In this document: piece by piece, positions 45,210 to 54,252 of the stretch
Layout: every line of letters starts with the position of its first letter
Position numbering within the stretch: position 1 is the stretch's first letter
Origin: Pelagicoccus albus
GTDB lineage: Bacteria > Verrucomicrobiota > Verrucomicrobiia > Opitutales > Opitutaceae
Direction of reading: 5' to 3'
Assembly (NCBI RefSeq): GCF_014230145.1
Contig: NZ_JACHVC010000013.1
Location: 434,001 to 498,000 of the forward strand
DNA: 64,000 bases
Program-made: the position numbers and the translations under genes
The notes under the pieces: model-generated
What the model was told of the DNA's origin: nothing
Database searches by the model: none
Seen by the model: only the letters and a program-made list of their open reading frames with translations

Positions 45210-48200
45210 CTAGTTCGAGTCTGATTCTACAAGAATACGCCAACGTAGAAACAGGCTTCGACTTGGATTCTGAACCGTATCGAGCGCGACGTAAATCAAC
45301 TCGCCAGGATATTCCGAGGATACGATTCCATTTTGGTAATCTCCACCCATAACGGACGCTTCCTCCACTGTTTGCCAATTCTCAAGATCCACGCTCGTTT
45401 GAAATTCTACGCTTGCTCCATTGGGCAACTCGAAGGAAAAGGCGATAATACCATCAACCATCACAGGGGAATCTAATCGTGCTGACACATCGGATACAGT
45501 CACGATTTCGGTAGCGATAGACTCAGTCACTTTGGCTACAACAGTGTCTTCATAATGGGAAAAACTCAGGGGTTTATCTAAAGTGAAGGGTTCGAGAGAT
45601 ACGATTTTTCGGATCTCTTGCAGGGTCGTTCCTGGAGCGATTATGACGACATCCCCCACTTCAAACCACGCTTCGAGGTGCCCCTCAAGTTCGTCAGCCC
45701 ACTCCTTACTATAGTCAGTGACGGGAAGCTCAGTTAATCCCGCATCAGTCGCTTCCTCGAGCACTAAAGTTGGGGTTAATTTCAGTTGATCACCCTCTGA
45801 TGACTCAAGATTCGCTTCACTGTTGCTTGAAAATGTGGATACACGGTCCGTTTCGCCGTTCACTTCGTTCTCGAAATCCCAAGGGAGCCAAGTTTTACCG
45901 TCGTATCGTTCGAGCGTACCGTCGTCCGCCTGACGGGCGAGTATGGCGTCTGGGTCGTCGCTATAAGTCCACTCTTGTCCGTTTATGGTCGTGTCGCTGG
46001 CGAAATCGGCGGACTTGGCAAACCACAGGAAGGGCAGCACCACCTTTTTCGGTGGCAGTCGTTCGAATAGCATGGCGAAGATATTCTCTCGTTCGATGGC
46101 GCTGAGGGCTTCCCACATGGATTTTGTACCACCGTCGAAGAAGATCAGATGATTACGAGCGTCTTTGGCGAAACGAGTGAGGTTTGGGCGGACTCGCACC
46201 GCTCGTATCGAATTTCCTGTTACTTCCAACAGAGCCTTTTGATTCGGGCCGGTAAGGTACTCGCCGATCTGGCTAGCCTTCCCTTCAAACACAGCTTGCC
46301 CCTTATTGACCCACGTCACAGTTTCCCCATGCTGTAGGCCGCAGCAGCGCTCGAGCAACTCGTAGAGTTTAGCCGCTGTGGCAGAATCTAGTGAGGTCCC
46401 GTCAAGCCAGGCAAAATGTATCCAATCGACGTCGCCAGTTATGTAGCGCAGCTCATTGGAAGCGTTGCCCATCTTCGGCACATGAATCAGGGCACCCGAA
46501 GTGGTTTCAATGGTCTCGTAGTCGAATTTCCGAGTCGCTCCAGGTGGATTGTTCGGATTGATCGGGAGCGAGTCATTGCTCTTATAGTCAAACTCGATGG
46601 GTATGCCGTTCTCCTTGTAATCCTTAAACTCTGGGAAACGCTTTTGGTATTCCTTTCGACGGGCATCCGCTCGGGAAAGGACGGCGGAGATAACGTCATC
46701 GCTATTACCAGCGGCTTGCAAACGTACCTTAATCAAGTCATCCGGCGGAGGCCATATCACCGCGGTGATCGCATCTAAGTCGAGATCGTCTCCATTCTTC
46801 CCTTTTACGGTAGGAACGTCGTTTCCAAGCATCAGACGATCAAGGTCACTGAACCCTTTCGGTTTCATCCCTTGGGGTTTCAGCACGGCCTCGTCGAGCA
46901 CCTCGGAGAGCTCAATCGAACGGGGAGCTCGTTCCCGAGCGTAGCCCATCATACCGAGCTCTTTGAGAGCGGCTTGTACGTCGTCGAGATGCTTGCCTCC
47001 GATCCCCCAACCTTCCACAGCTAACTGACGCGTAACGGGACCAGCCGGCACGCTCCGCAGTATTTTTTGCTGAGTATTTGCCGCTCGGATGTTATCAGCC
47101 GCTTTGGCCAAGTTGGCCAGTTCCGCGCCGTCGACGTAGCGAGTAAACTTAGGGTCAGGCAGATAGGCTGTGATAACCTCCATCGCTACATTACCCGTTA
47201 TGGTTCCGTAGAGTTCGGCAATTCTCTCAGGGTCGTCCGACGCGTAGGCCTCCGAAACACCATCAAAAAGCGGATACGTCACTTTTTTCGTGTATTCAAC
47301 TGCGGCAGAGTAGCTTTCCTTATCAAAAGGGGCGGTCGCCAAAAACTGGGCACGCCTCCACGTCTCGTCGGAAACTTCGAGGATGAAGGCCTCTTTTTGA
47401 GCAGTCGACATACTCGTCCAACCCAAATGCGCCAATTCTGCTGATTCCCATACGAAACGCGATCCGTTGCCGAGGGCGTCTGACAAGAGCGAGGGGTCTG
47501 CGGATACAGTACCGGCGACACGCCCCAACCCGCCGATCGCATCAAACGAATCGTGAGTCCATTTGGCCATGCCGACCAGAGTCCCTTTTGTGAAGTTGCC
47601 CGCGAAGAGGGCTACGGATTCGAGACTGGTTAGCTCGGGTGGCAAGGGCTTTGAGAAATCCTGCACAATGCGAAGCGAGTACTCGTCGCTCAACCAACCC
47701 TTGATTTCCGTTTCCACTAAAAAATCTTTTGGATCAAGATCCGTTCGCTCTTTCGTCGCGTCGTCGATCAAATAGGCGTCCTCCGGAATAATCCAACGAA
47801 CCGTCCCTGTCGGAGCTCCAAAAGGATCCGTCTGGACGAGGCCAGAGAGCACTACGGAGCTATCCGCATCCACTTCATGGTCGTGTACGAGAGGTGGTTC
47901 CAATTCATTTGCTTCTGAGCTAGTAAGCCTGCTGCCGAAAGCATTGAAACGTTTCTCGGCATCCAGTCCTTTAAAATGCAGAGTACTGTTAGTGGTAAGG
48001 TTCTCGACGGTGGCGATTATCTTGATCTCGCCGCCAGGACTTACGAAAAAGGTTTCGGGACCTTGATTGGTGATCGTCGAGGTCCGGACGAATTCCATTT
48101 CGACTTTTACCGGGTAAGGTTCGCCCACCGCTATCGGCGCCCCTGTCTTAGCGGCATTAAATTGCACAGCCGGCTTGTCCACGAAATATGCGGTAGCTAC

Positions 48201-50030
48201 CGCGGCAAATTCGAAACGCCCATCTTCGTTCAGTTCCAGAGCGATCTCTTGCGTCTTCAGAGATCCCTTGGCGATTGCCCCTAGCTCGATTGGGAAGTCG
48301 CCCAAACTTTGGATACGCCCCAAAACGGAGGACTTGTCTCGGGCTCGCGGATCCAGCCCCTGAAGCACCGCGTTTACTGGAGCTTCAGCCAGATTCTCGA
48401 CCGTTACTTCGATTCTGGGGCTGACGATATTACCCTTCGAATCAGTGGGCATCCCCTCCTCGTTCAACTCGTAATTCACCCTCGACTCTCCGTCCTCCAG
48501 CGGCAGGGCTCTCAGACTTAGGACAATCGATGGTACGATGACGTCCTCGCTGGCCACAAGGGCGTCCACTCCACTCTCGTAAACGGCTTCGACTTCTGAA
48601 TTGAGTTCAGCGACCCCATAGCCCACCACTTCTATTTCGACCTCAAACGTTTTCGAGGGATCTTCTTCAGATAGGACAAACGTGCTCGATAGGTTGTTGG
48701 TATCGTCCTCAACGATTTTGAGTATCGCGCTATCCGGCGTATCCAGAATTTTGTTATCTAGAAACGATACCGTAGCGGACTCTTCTTTACTGGAGGTTAC
48801 AACAATCGTGGCGGTAAAAAAATCACCTATCTTATAACTATCCTCGGGAATCGATATGGACAACGACTGATCATTCGGAGTCAATCGATATAAGACCGAT
48901 TGGCAGCCTCCCAAGCAAGTGTAGTCCTTTATCAAGATTTGGCCGTTATCGTTCATCCATAGGCCACTCAATATCCCCCCTTCGATAGTCTCAAAGTCCT
49001 CGGGTATCAAATCGCGGATCGGAGTAAAAACCCCATCGCGTACGAGGGCATTGCTAGTCAATAGGTCACCCTTCTCGTTGAGAACAAAAACCCTACCGCG
49101 ATCAGCGCCCGGCTCGATCTCAGCGAGAGGATCGAATTCTTCATACAGAGGCTCGGTCGCACCTGCTTCCCGAGCTTCAATTGGGGTGTAAACAAAACCA
49201 TAACCCGCAATTTTCCCTGAACTGTCCATCGTCCAGGCTGAAGTCTGGGAGTTATTCCGGTAGTCGTTTGACTCATAGACAGGGCCGAATGCATGAAACG
49301 CACCGTCCCACCAAAATCGCTGCAAGGATGTATTGTTTCCTGGACCGATGTTTTCAATAGGGTAGGTGCCAAAAACCCTACCGTCCTTACTGATCCCGTT
49401 CACCCACACCCAAGTCTGGCCGTTGGTGGTAGGCAAATCCGTATTCGGTGCTCGTATACGGGTTTCGCTCCAAAACTGATCGTAGATCGAGAAGGTAAGC
49501 GTGTCATCGCCCGATTCGACATTATCGGCGGAGTTTGATACTAGCTTGTTGTCATCCGAAACCCCAGATGGAGCGTAAGCAGTACCCGTGGCACCCGTCC
49601 CCGTACGAATCAACTTTTCACTTACAGCCTGATTATCGATCCTGTCGTAATAGGTCGTATCCACATAATTGTACGGATCCTGAGGATAGGTTCGCGTCTT
49701 TCGTTTACCATAGATAATCCCATCATCCCGGATCATGGCTGATTCATACCAACCCGCAGGTGGCGTCGACAAAGCTGGGTACGCTTGCTCATCACCTGCC
49801 TCCCAAATGTAGACAGTGGCTGCTGATGGATCACCCGAGGTGAAAACGACCGTCCCATCGGCATTCATGCTCTGTGGCGAGACGACGATATACGGAAGGC
49901 TAGTCGTGTCCAGCCGCTCCACAGTGTAAGCTCCCTCCAAATTATCCCAAAAGCCCGATATGCTGAGGCCAAGAGAAGCCAGAAGGACCCAAATAGTTTG
50001 AAAACATAACCGGCGAAACGGGATCGACAT
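45210..50030 (-). CDS. Very large secreted multidomain protein of unknown function
   Basis: 1606 residues with a signal peptide (about 1-27). I do not recognise the full-length protein. Residues about 40-380 hold HAF-like repeats (WVNGISKDGRVFG, FWWDGAFHAFG, WMNDNGQILIKD) resembling a beta-propeller. About 390-800 looks like Ig/CARDB-type beta-modules. A helical region spans about 810-1150. Near 1195 is YITGDVDWIHF, and further on CCGLQHGETVTW; these recall the metal-binding TGDxD and His-Gly elements of edema-factor/ExoY cyclases, but only weakly. The tail has VEFQTSVDLENWQTVEE, a module common on verrucomicrobial surface proteins. No membrane anchor or sorting signal is clear. Divergent from the sulfur module. 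Confidence 0.55.
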   Translation of the reverse strand: MSIPFRRLCFQTIWVLLASLGLSISGFWDNLEGAYTVERLDTTSLPYIVVSPQSMNADGTVVFTSGDPSAATVYIWEAGDEQAYPALSTPPAGWYESAMIRDDGIIYGKRKTRTYPQDPYNYVDTTYYDRIDNQAVSEKLIRTGTGATGTAYAPSGVSDDNKLVSNSADNVESGDDTLTFSIYDQFWSETRIRAPNTDLPTTNGQTWVWVNGISKDGRVFGTYPIENIGPGNNTSLQRFWWDGAFHAFGPVYESNDYRNNSQTSAWTMDSSGKIAGYGFVYTPIEAREAGATEPLYEEFDPLAEIEPGADRGRVFVLNEKGDLLTSNALVRDGVFTPIRDLIPEDFETIEGGILSGLWMNDNGQILIKDYTCLGGCQSVLYRLTPNDQSLSISIPEDSYKIGDFFTATIVVTSSKEESATVSFLDNKILDTPDSAILKIVEDDTNNLSSTFVLSEEDPSKTFEVEIEVVGYGVAELNSEVEAVYESGVDALVASEDVIVPSIVLSLRALPLEDGESRVNYELNEEGMPTDSKGNIVSPRIEVTVENLAEAPVNAVLQGLDPRARDKSSVLGRIQSLGDFPIELGAIAKGSLKTQEIALELNEDGRFEFAAVATAYFVDKPAVQFNAAKTGAPIAVGEPYPVKVEMEFVRTSTITNQGPETFFVSPGGEIKIIATVENLTTNSTLHFKGLDAEKRFNAFGSRLTSSEANELEPPLVHDHEVDADSSVVLSGLVQTDPFGAPTGTVRWIIPEDAYLIDDATKERTDLDPKDFLVETEIKGWLSDEYSLRIVQDFSKPLPPELTSLESVALFAGNFTKGTLVGMAKWTHDSFDAIGGLGRVAGTVSADPSLLSDALGNGSRFVWESAELAHLGWTSMSTAQKEAFILEVSDETWRRAQFLATAPFDKESYSAAVEYTKKVTYPLFDGVSEAYASDDPERIAELYGTITGNVAMEVITAYLPDPKFTRYVDGAELANLAKAADNIRAANTQQKILRSVPAGPVTRQLAVEGWGIGGKHLDDVQAALKELGMMGYARERAPRSIELSEVLDEAVLKPQGMKPKGFSDLDRLMLGNDVPTVKGKNGDDLDLDAITAVIWPPPDDLIKVRLQAAGNSDDVISAVLSRADARRKEYQKRFPEFKDYKENGIPIEFDYKSNDSLPINPNNPPGATRKFDYETIETTSGALIHVPKMGNASNELRYITGDVDWIHFAWLDGTSLDSATAAKLYELLERCCGLQHGETVTWVNKGQAVFEGKASQIGEYLTGPNQKALLEVTGNSIRAVRVRPNLTRFAKDARNHLIFFDGGTKSMWEALSAIERENIFAMLFERLPPKKVVLPFLWFAKSADFASDTTINGQEWTYSDDPDAILARQADDGTLERYDGKTWLPWDFENEVNGETDRVSTFSSNSEANLESSEGDQLKLTPTLVLEEATDAGLTELPVTDYSKEWADELEGHLEAWFEVGDVVIIAPGTTLQEIRKIVSLEPFTLDKPLSFSHYEDTVVAKVTESIATEIVTVSDVSARLDSPVMVDGIIAFSFELPNGASVEFQTSVDLENWQTVEEASVMGGDYQNGIVSSEYPGELIYVALDTVQNPSRSLFLRWRILVESDSN

Positions 50031-50410
50031 ACCTAAAAGGATCCAAGCAGTTTGTCACCATTCAACAAAATACCCCTTACGTACGCACTTTAGCGTACGA
50101 CCCATGCGCCATACAAATCTCCCTTTGCTACGGGCCAGTCCCCAGCCGGATCTTACAACTATCGAACTGGAAATCCTGGATAAAAACCATCTGGAAATCC
50201 CTCTTTGTCAGCTAGCGGTCAGTGACCGTGAGACATTCGATACGTCCAAAGATCCCCGTCACGCAGCGGAACCTTACCAGATTGCAAGCTGCACTGGCTC
50301 GGCTCTGAGAAATTGCATCAGGCAATATCGGCATCGGGAAAAAGCCCGTTAATGACCTTGGCGCAGGTGATGCAAATCCGGTGAGAAACTCAATTGGAAG
50401 GAAAAGCATT
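50031..50410. other. Divergent intergenic region with a palindrome
   Basis: 380 bases between the surface-protein start and the MBL-rhodanese start. It carries an inverted repeat at 50080-50099. An open frame at 50104-50352 is not convincing as a gene. No riboswitch that I recognise is present. Confidence 0.45.
50080..50099. promoter_or_regulatory. Inverted repeat, possible operator
   Basis: Two 7-bp perfect arms, CGTACGC (50080-50086) and GCGTACG (50093-50099), separated by ACTTTA. It lies 50 nt upstream of the large surface-protein gene and far upstream of the sulfur module. Such arms are typical of sites for dimeric regulators; no regulator gene is adjacent, so the binding protein is unknown. 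Confidence 0.45.
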
Positions 50411-51829
50411 ATGGCACTGATAATCGAACCTGTATACACCGACGGAATAGCCCAACTCTCATACCTTGTCGGAGATGATTCAGAGGGATTCGCAGCCGTT
50501 ATTGATCCCAGACCTGACTGCGATATCTACGTAAAGAAGGCTCAGGAAATGGGCCTAGAAATAAAAGCGATCTACGAAACTCATATACACGCTGACTTCA
50601 TGAGCGGCTCCCTCGCGTTGCAGAAAAAACTGGGTGGCGAAGTCCCAGTCCGCGTGAGCGGAGAAGGAAATCCTGAATACAAATTCCGCCACGAAAAAAT
50701 TGTGGATGGCCACGAGGCGAAGTTGGGAAACCTCAGAATTGTCGCCCGTCACACTCCAGGACATACGCCGGAACACCTGAGCTACTTTGCTTACGAAGGC
50801 TCTAAGGACACCCCATTCGCCCTATTCTCTGGCGATACCCTATTCGTTGATTCAGTAGGCCGTCCCGATTTGCTAGGCGAGGAAGAAACTCAGGACCTAG
50901 CCGAAAACCTGTATCACAGTATCCACCGAATTTACGCGAACATTCCCGACGGCGTGATGCTCTACCCAGGTCATGGGGCGGGTTCCGCCTGCGGTCCTAA
51001 AATAGGTGACCGAATGTTCAGCACGATTGGCTACGAGAAAGGCAACAACCCGTACTTTAAGTTGACCGAAAAGGAAGATTTCATTGAGGAGGTCTTGGGA
51101 GCGGCGCCTGAAGAGCCAAATCATTACCGACCTCTCAAAAAGCTTAACGCCAGTGACGCCAAAGAGAGATACGAGCAAAAGTCAGTCCGCGCCCTAAACC
51201 CCGCGGAGGTCGAGAGGGTAGCCTGCGACGGTGCCAAAATACTGGATACTCGATCCGCTCTCTCATTCGCTAGCGGACACATACCAGGCTCCCTCAACAT
51301 CGAGGCCAAAGGGGAATTGTCAGTCTGGTCTGGTTGGCTACTGGAATTCGACACGCCATTGATCCTTGTTTTGGAAAAGGACTCAGATTTGGAGAAGGTA
51401 CGGGCCCTGCTTTTGAGAACAGGACACTACAACGTAGTTGGATACCTTTCCGGCGGTATTATGGAATGGATCATGGAGGGCAAAGCAGTTAGCACCTACG
51501 ACCCTTACACCGCTCCTGAGCTAAAAGATTACCTAGGCTTGGTCCAAGTGTTGGACGTTCGTTCTGAATCAGAACGTAAAAATGGATACATCCCAAGTTC
51601 GAAGCACATTTTTCTACCAGACCTCGAAGAGCAGGCACTCAACATTCTAGATCCTAACGAGCCAGTAGTTACCTACTGCGCCAGCGGATTCCGAGCAAGT
51701 ATCGCAGCCAGCATATTGAAGAAAATCGGGTTCGAAAACGTGGGAAGCTTACCAGGCAGTTGGGTGGCGTGGAAGCAATCTGAGCTGCCTGTTGAAAAGG
51801 ATGAGAAGCGAGAGCTACAGCCAGCATGA
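50411..51829 (+). CDS. Metallo-beta-lactamase/rhodanese fusion (persulfide dioxygenase-like)
   Basis: 472 residues from the ATG at 50411; an in-frame ATG ten codons upstream is less likely, as MALIIEP begins the fold. The metallo-beta-lactamase domain (about 1-240) has THIHADFMSG, with Phe where many relatives have His, and ARHTPGHTPEHLS and SGDTLFVDSVGRPD, as in ETHE1/Blh persulfide dioxygenases. Two rhodanese domains follow: the first (about 265-360) has no catalytic cysteine, the second (about 375-465) has it in VTYCASGFRAS. Likely role: sulfane-sulfur handling, fitting the YeeE-type transporter genes that overlap its end. Confidence 0.88.
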   Translation: MALIIEPVYTDGIAQLSYLVGDDSEGFAAVIDPRPDCDIYVKKAQEMGLEIKAIYETHIHADFMSGSLALQKKLGGEVPVRVSGEGNPEYKFRHEKIVDGHEAKLGNLRIVARHTPGHTPEHLSYFAYEGSKDTPFALFSGDTLFVDSVGRPDLLGEEETQDLAENLYHSIHRIYANIPDGVMLYPGHGAGSACGPKIGDRMFSTIGYEKGNNPYFKLTEKEDFIEEVLGAAPEEPNHYRPLKKLNASDAKERYEQKSVRALNPAEVERVACDGAKILDTRSALSFASGHIPGSLNIEAKGELSVWSGWLLEFDTPLILVLEKDSDLEKVRALLLRTGHYNVVGYLSGGIMEWIMEGKAVSTYDPYTAPELKDYLGLVQVLDVRSESERKNGYIPSSKHIFLPDLEEQALNILDPNEPVVTYCASGFRASIAASILKKIGFENVGSLPGSWVAWKQSELPVEKDEKRELQPA

Positions 51830-52422
51830 AGAACCGCATCGTCTCGCTAACTCTCCTCCTACTCGTGCCAGCGGGTGCACTGAGCGGTAGAGGCTCTGAA
51901 CTAGCCATGGAGTACGGAGAGCCTTCCTGGTCTCCGATCCTGGTTGGATTCCTAATTGGTATTTTAGTTTGCCTGAGTATGCTTGTCGCGAAAAAGCCAA
52001 TTGGAGCATCTTCATCGTACGCGACACTTGCAGGAATGGTCGGAAAATCGATCGCTCCCAAAACCACGAGCGGATTGCCGTACTACCGTGAGAATCCTCC
52101 AAAATTCAACTACGGAGTCGTATTCATACTAGCCGTAGTAATCGGCAGCCTCGTTGCTGCCTCAAGCGGCGGAACCTTGGAATGGCAAGCCATCCCTCCC
52201 TACTGGCAGGACATATTTGGCGAGGATTCAGCGGGACAAAGATTCCTGTGGGCATTCTTAGGAGGGATATTCTTAGCGGTGGGGGCTCGAACTGCCGGAG
52301 GCTGCACCAGTGGTCACGGAATAAGCGGAGCTCTACAACTCAGCGCAGCCTCTTGGGTTTCACTCATCAGCTTTTTCGCAGGAGGAGTCATGACCGCCAA
52401 ACTAATCTACCCTTCATTCTAA
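51826..52422 (+). CDS. YeeE/YedE-type sulfur transporter, first half
   Basis: 198 residues, about four or five membrane helices. GGCTSGHGISGALQLSAASW carries the conserved Cys motif of YeeE/YedE (TsuA) transporters, which import thiosulfate or other sulfur compounds. The start overlaps the MBL-rhodanese stop (ATGA). The family is often one polypeptide of double this size; here it is split, and the second half follows with a one-base overlap. Together they probably make one complex. Confidence 0.88.
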   Translation: MKNRIVSLTLLLLVPAGALSGRGSELAMEYGEPSWSPILVGFLIGILVCLSMLVAKKPIGASSSYATLAGMVGKSIAPKTTSGLPYYRENPPKFNYGVVFILAVVIGSLVAASSGGTLEWQAIPPYWQDIFGEDSAGQRFLWAFLGGIFLAVGARTAGGCTSGHGISGALQLSAASWVSLISFFAGGVMTAKLIYPSF

Positions 52423-52943
52423 TGAATCTCGCAAAGCTAACAAAAGCAGCAATCATCGGTTTTGTATTTGGTTTTCTTTTACAAAAAGGTGGCGTTGCAA
52501 ACTTCCACATACTGATTGGAGCACTACAGCTACAGGACTTTACCGTCATGAAAATAATGCTCACCGCGGTAATAACAGGAATCGTTGGCGTAAGTTTTCT
52601 TCGTAGCAGGGGCCTTGTGCAGCTTTCAGTAAAGAAACTGAATTTACCGAAAAACATCGGAGGAGGCCTGCTGTTTGGCGTGGGCCTCGCTCTAGCCGGC
52701 TACTGCCCTGGGACAGGAGCCGCCGCAATTGGTCAACTAAACGGAGATGCCTTTTCCCTGATCGCTGGAATGTTGGCCGGATCCTACCTCTTCGCATTAT
52801 TGTCAAAACGGTTCGTAGGAAAGTTGAGTAAAGACAACGCGAAGGCCGTTCGACTCGTGCCTCAGTCGGGAGCCAAGCAGCACCTCTCGGTTTTTGGGTT
52901 CGCAGTAGCACTGACTGCGGTGGTTTTGTTGCTACCAAGCTGA
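52422..52943 (+). CDS. YeeE/YedE-type sulfur transporter, second half
   Basis: 173 residues from the ATG at 52422, on the last base of the preceding stop (TAATG). About four membrane helices. GYCPGTGAAAIGQLNGDAFS is the second conserved Cys motif of the family, matching the DUF6691 partner of split YeeE systems. It completes the transporter begun by the previous gene; the pair is conserved next to MBL-rhodanese fusions in several phyla. Confidence 0.88.
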   Translation: MNLAKLTKAAIIGFVFGFLLQKGGVANFHILIGALQLQDFTVMKIMLTAVITGIVGVSFLRSRGLVQLSVKKLNLPKNIGGGLLFGVGLALAGYCPGTGAAAIGQLNGDAFSLIAGMLAGSYLFALLSKRFVGKLSKDNAKAVRLVPQSGAKQHLSVFGFAVALTAVVLLLPS

Positions 52944-53036
52944 ACGTTCGACAGGGTTAATGACGACCCGAGAGCTTTCCGCCACTCGAGTTATTAAACG
53001 TTTCCCTTGAAACAAAAAGCGAAGCGGTCAAGTCCC

Positions 53037-53055
53037 TGCGTGAACCGTTCACGCA
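53037..53055. promoter_or_regulatory. Inverted repeat upstream of the secreted esterase
   Basis: Perfect 8-bp arms TGCGTGAA (53037-53044) and TTCACGCA (53048-53055) with a 3-nt spacer, 41 nt before the esterase ATG. Fits a repressor site or an RNA hairpin near the 5' end; undecided. Confidence 0.4.
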
Positions 53056-53095
53056 ATCAACATTGGCTAACTCATACGAACGCTCTGCTTCCCAC

Positions 53096-54037
53096 ATGCA
53101 CATTTCGAATCTCATCCGAACAACCTTCCTCACAATCGTTTTAGCTTCCACTTCGCTGACCCAAGGTTTCTCGAGCGACACTGGCCTCGTTGAGGATCCG
53201 ACTTGGCGAGACCAACCTCTCTCCATTAGGGCCCAGCGAATTGAGATTCCATCAAAGATCACGGGGCGGACCTACCAGATCTTTGTCTTTGTGCCCTCCT
53301 CTCCTCCCCCACCCGAGGGATACCCCGTGCTATACATGCTTGATGGAAACGCCTCCTACCCGCTCGCGGCCAGTCAGCTAGAAATCGCTCTACACACGCC
53401 GCGACCGGGAGGGCTCAAACAAGCGCTGATGGTCGGTATCGGCTATCAAGGTGATGTGGTTTTCGATATGGCAGCTCGAACCGAGGACTACACCCCTCCA
53501 GCAAAGGACTTGTCGAATACCGGAGATCCATCGGGCCGAAAACAAGGCGGAGCGGACCGCTTTCTAGACTTCATCGAAAACGAACTGAAACCCCGCATCG
53601 AGAATGACTTCGCCATCAACAAGGAGCGACAAACGCTCTTCGGGCATTCCTACGGAGGATTATTCACTCTGCACACTCTGTTCACGCGGCCCGACGCTTT
53701 CCAAACCTACATAGCCGCGAGCCCTTCAGTGTGGTGGAATCGCCAATACGTTCTGAAAGAGAAGGACCTTTGGCTTGAAAATCACAGTTCAGATGAACCG
53801 TTCCCGAAACTCGCCCTCGGGATCGGCACCCTAGAGTTTCCGGAGAACCGAATCGCGAGCAGTTCTGAAAGAGCAAAGATACTCGCCGAGCGGGCCAAAG
53901 GGGTAAGCCTGAAGGAGCTCTCCGAAGAATTACGGTCGTTGGGCATGCCGGTGGACTACTACGAATTCGCCGAAAACGACCACGGGACCGCACGCGTTTC
54001 CATGATCACCCACGCACTTCGCATCGCTTTCCAGTGA
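53096..54037 (+). CDS. Secreted alpha/beta-hydrolase, IroE/ferri-siderophore-esterase-like
   Basis: 313 residues from the ATG at 53096; a TTG 11 codons upstream would place a charged stretch before the signal peptide (about 1-27). Family PF00756 (esterase D-like), closest by eye to periplasmic esterases such as IroE/YbbA-type: VLYMLDGNASYPLAAS near residue 80, nucleophile S185 in GHSYGGLFTLH, and a C-terminal ENDHGTARVSM with the catalytic His. No siderophore genes are near, so the substrate is open. The three-proline PSSPPPPEGYP stretch is typical of this group. Confidence 0.8.
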   Translation: MHISNLIRTTFLTIVLASTSLTQGFSSDTGLVEDPTWRDQPLSIRAQRIEIPSKITGRTYQIFVFVPSSPPPPEGYPVLYMLDGNASYPLAASQLEIALHTPRPGGLKQALMVGIGYQGDVVFDMAARTEDYTPPAKDLSNTGDPSGRKQGGADRFLDFIENELKPRIENDFAINKERQTLFGHSYGGLFTLHTLFTRPDAFQTYIAASPSVWWNRQYVLKEKDLWLENHSSDEPFPKLALGIGTLEFPENRIASSSERAKILAERAKGVSLKELSEELRSLGMPVDYYEFAENDHGTARVSMITHALRIAFQ

Positions 54038-54252
54038 TTGGGCTTCCGCTGAGCCTAATTTCTCTAAAAAGGAGCGACCCAGCGGGCTAGATTGAAACTT
54101 GGGCTGAGCGTCCCTCGCCCTTGCCAGAACCCCTCGCAGACTGTAATTTGGCAAAAAGGGTTTCCAAATCCCGTGTTTTCCTATTCTGGAGAGGGAGAGG
54201 CAGAGTTTCTGCTGGAAATATCAATATTAGGACATCAAATTTCGCAGCGCAC

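Noticed and set aside
50104-50352. Open frame of 82 codons upstream of the MBL-rhodanese gene
   Set aside because: No recognisable motif, no family, poor context, and it sits in a promoter region; not supported as a gene.
50330-50410. Possible cobalamin-like riboswitch element (AAATCCGGTGAGAAACT)
   Set aside because: The short string looks like part of a cobalamin leader, but the B12-box and the rest of the fold are absent, and the downstream gene is sulfur-related.
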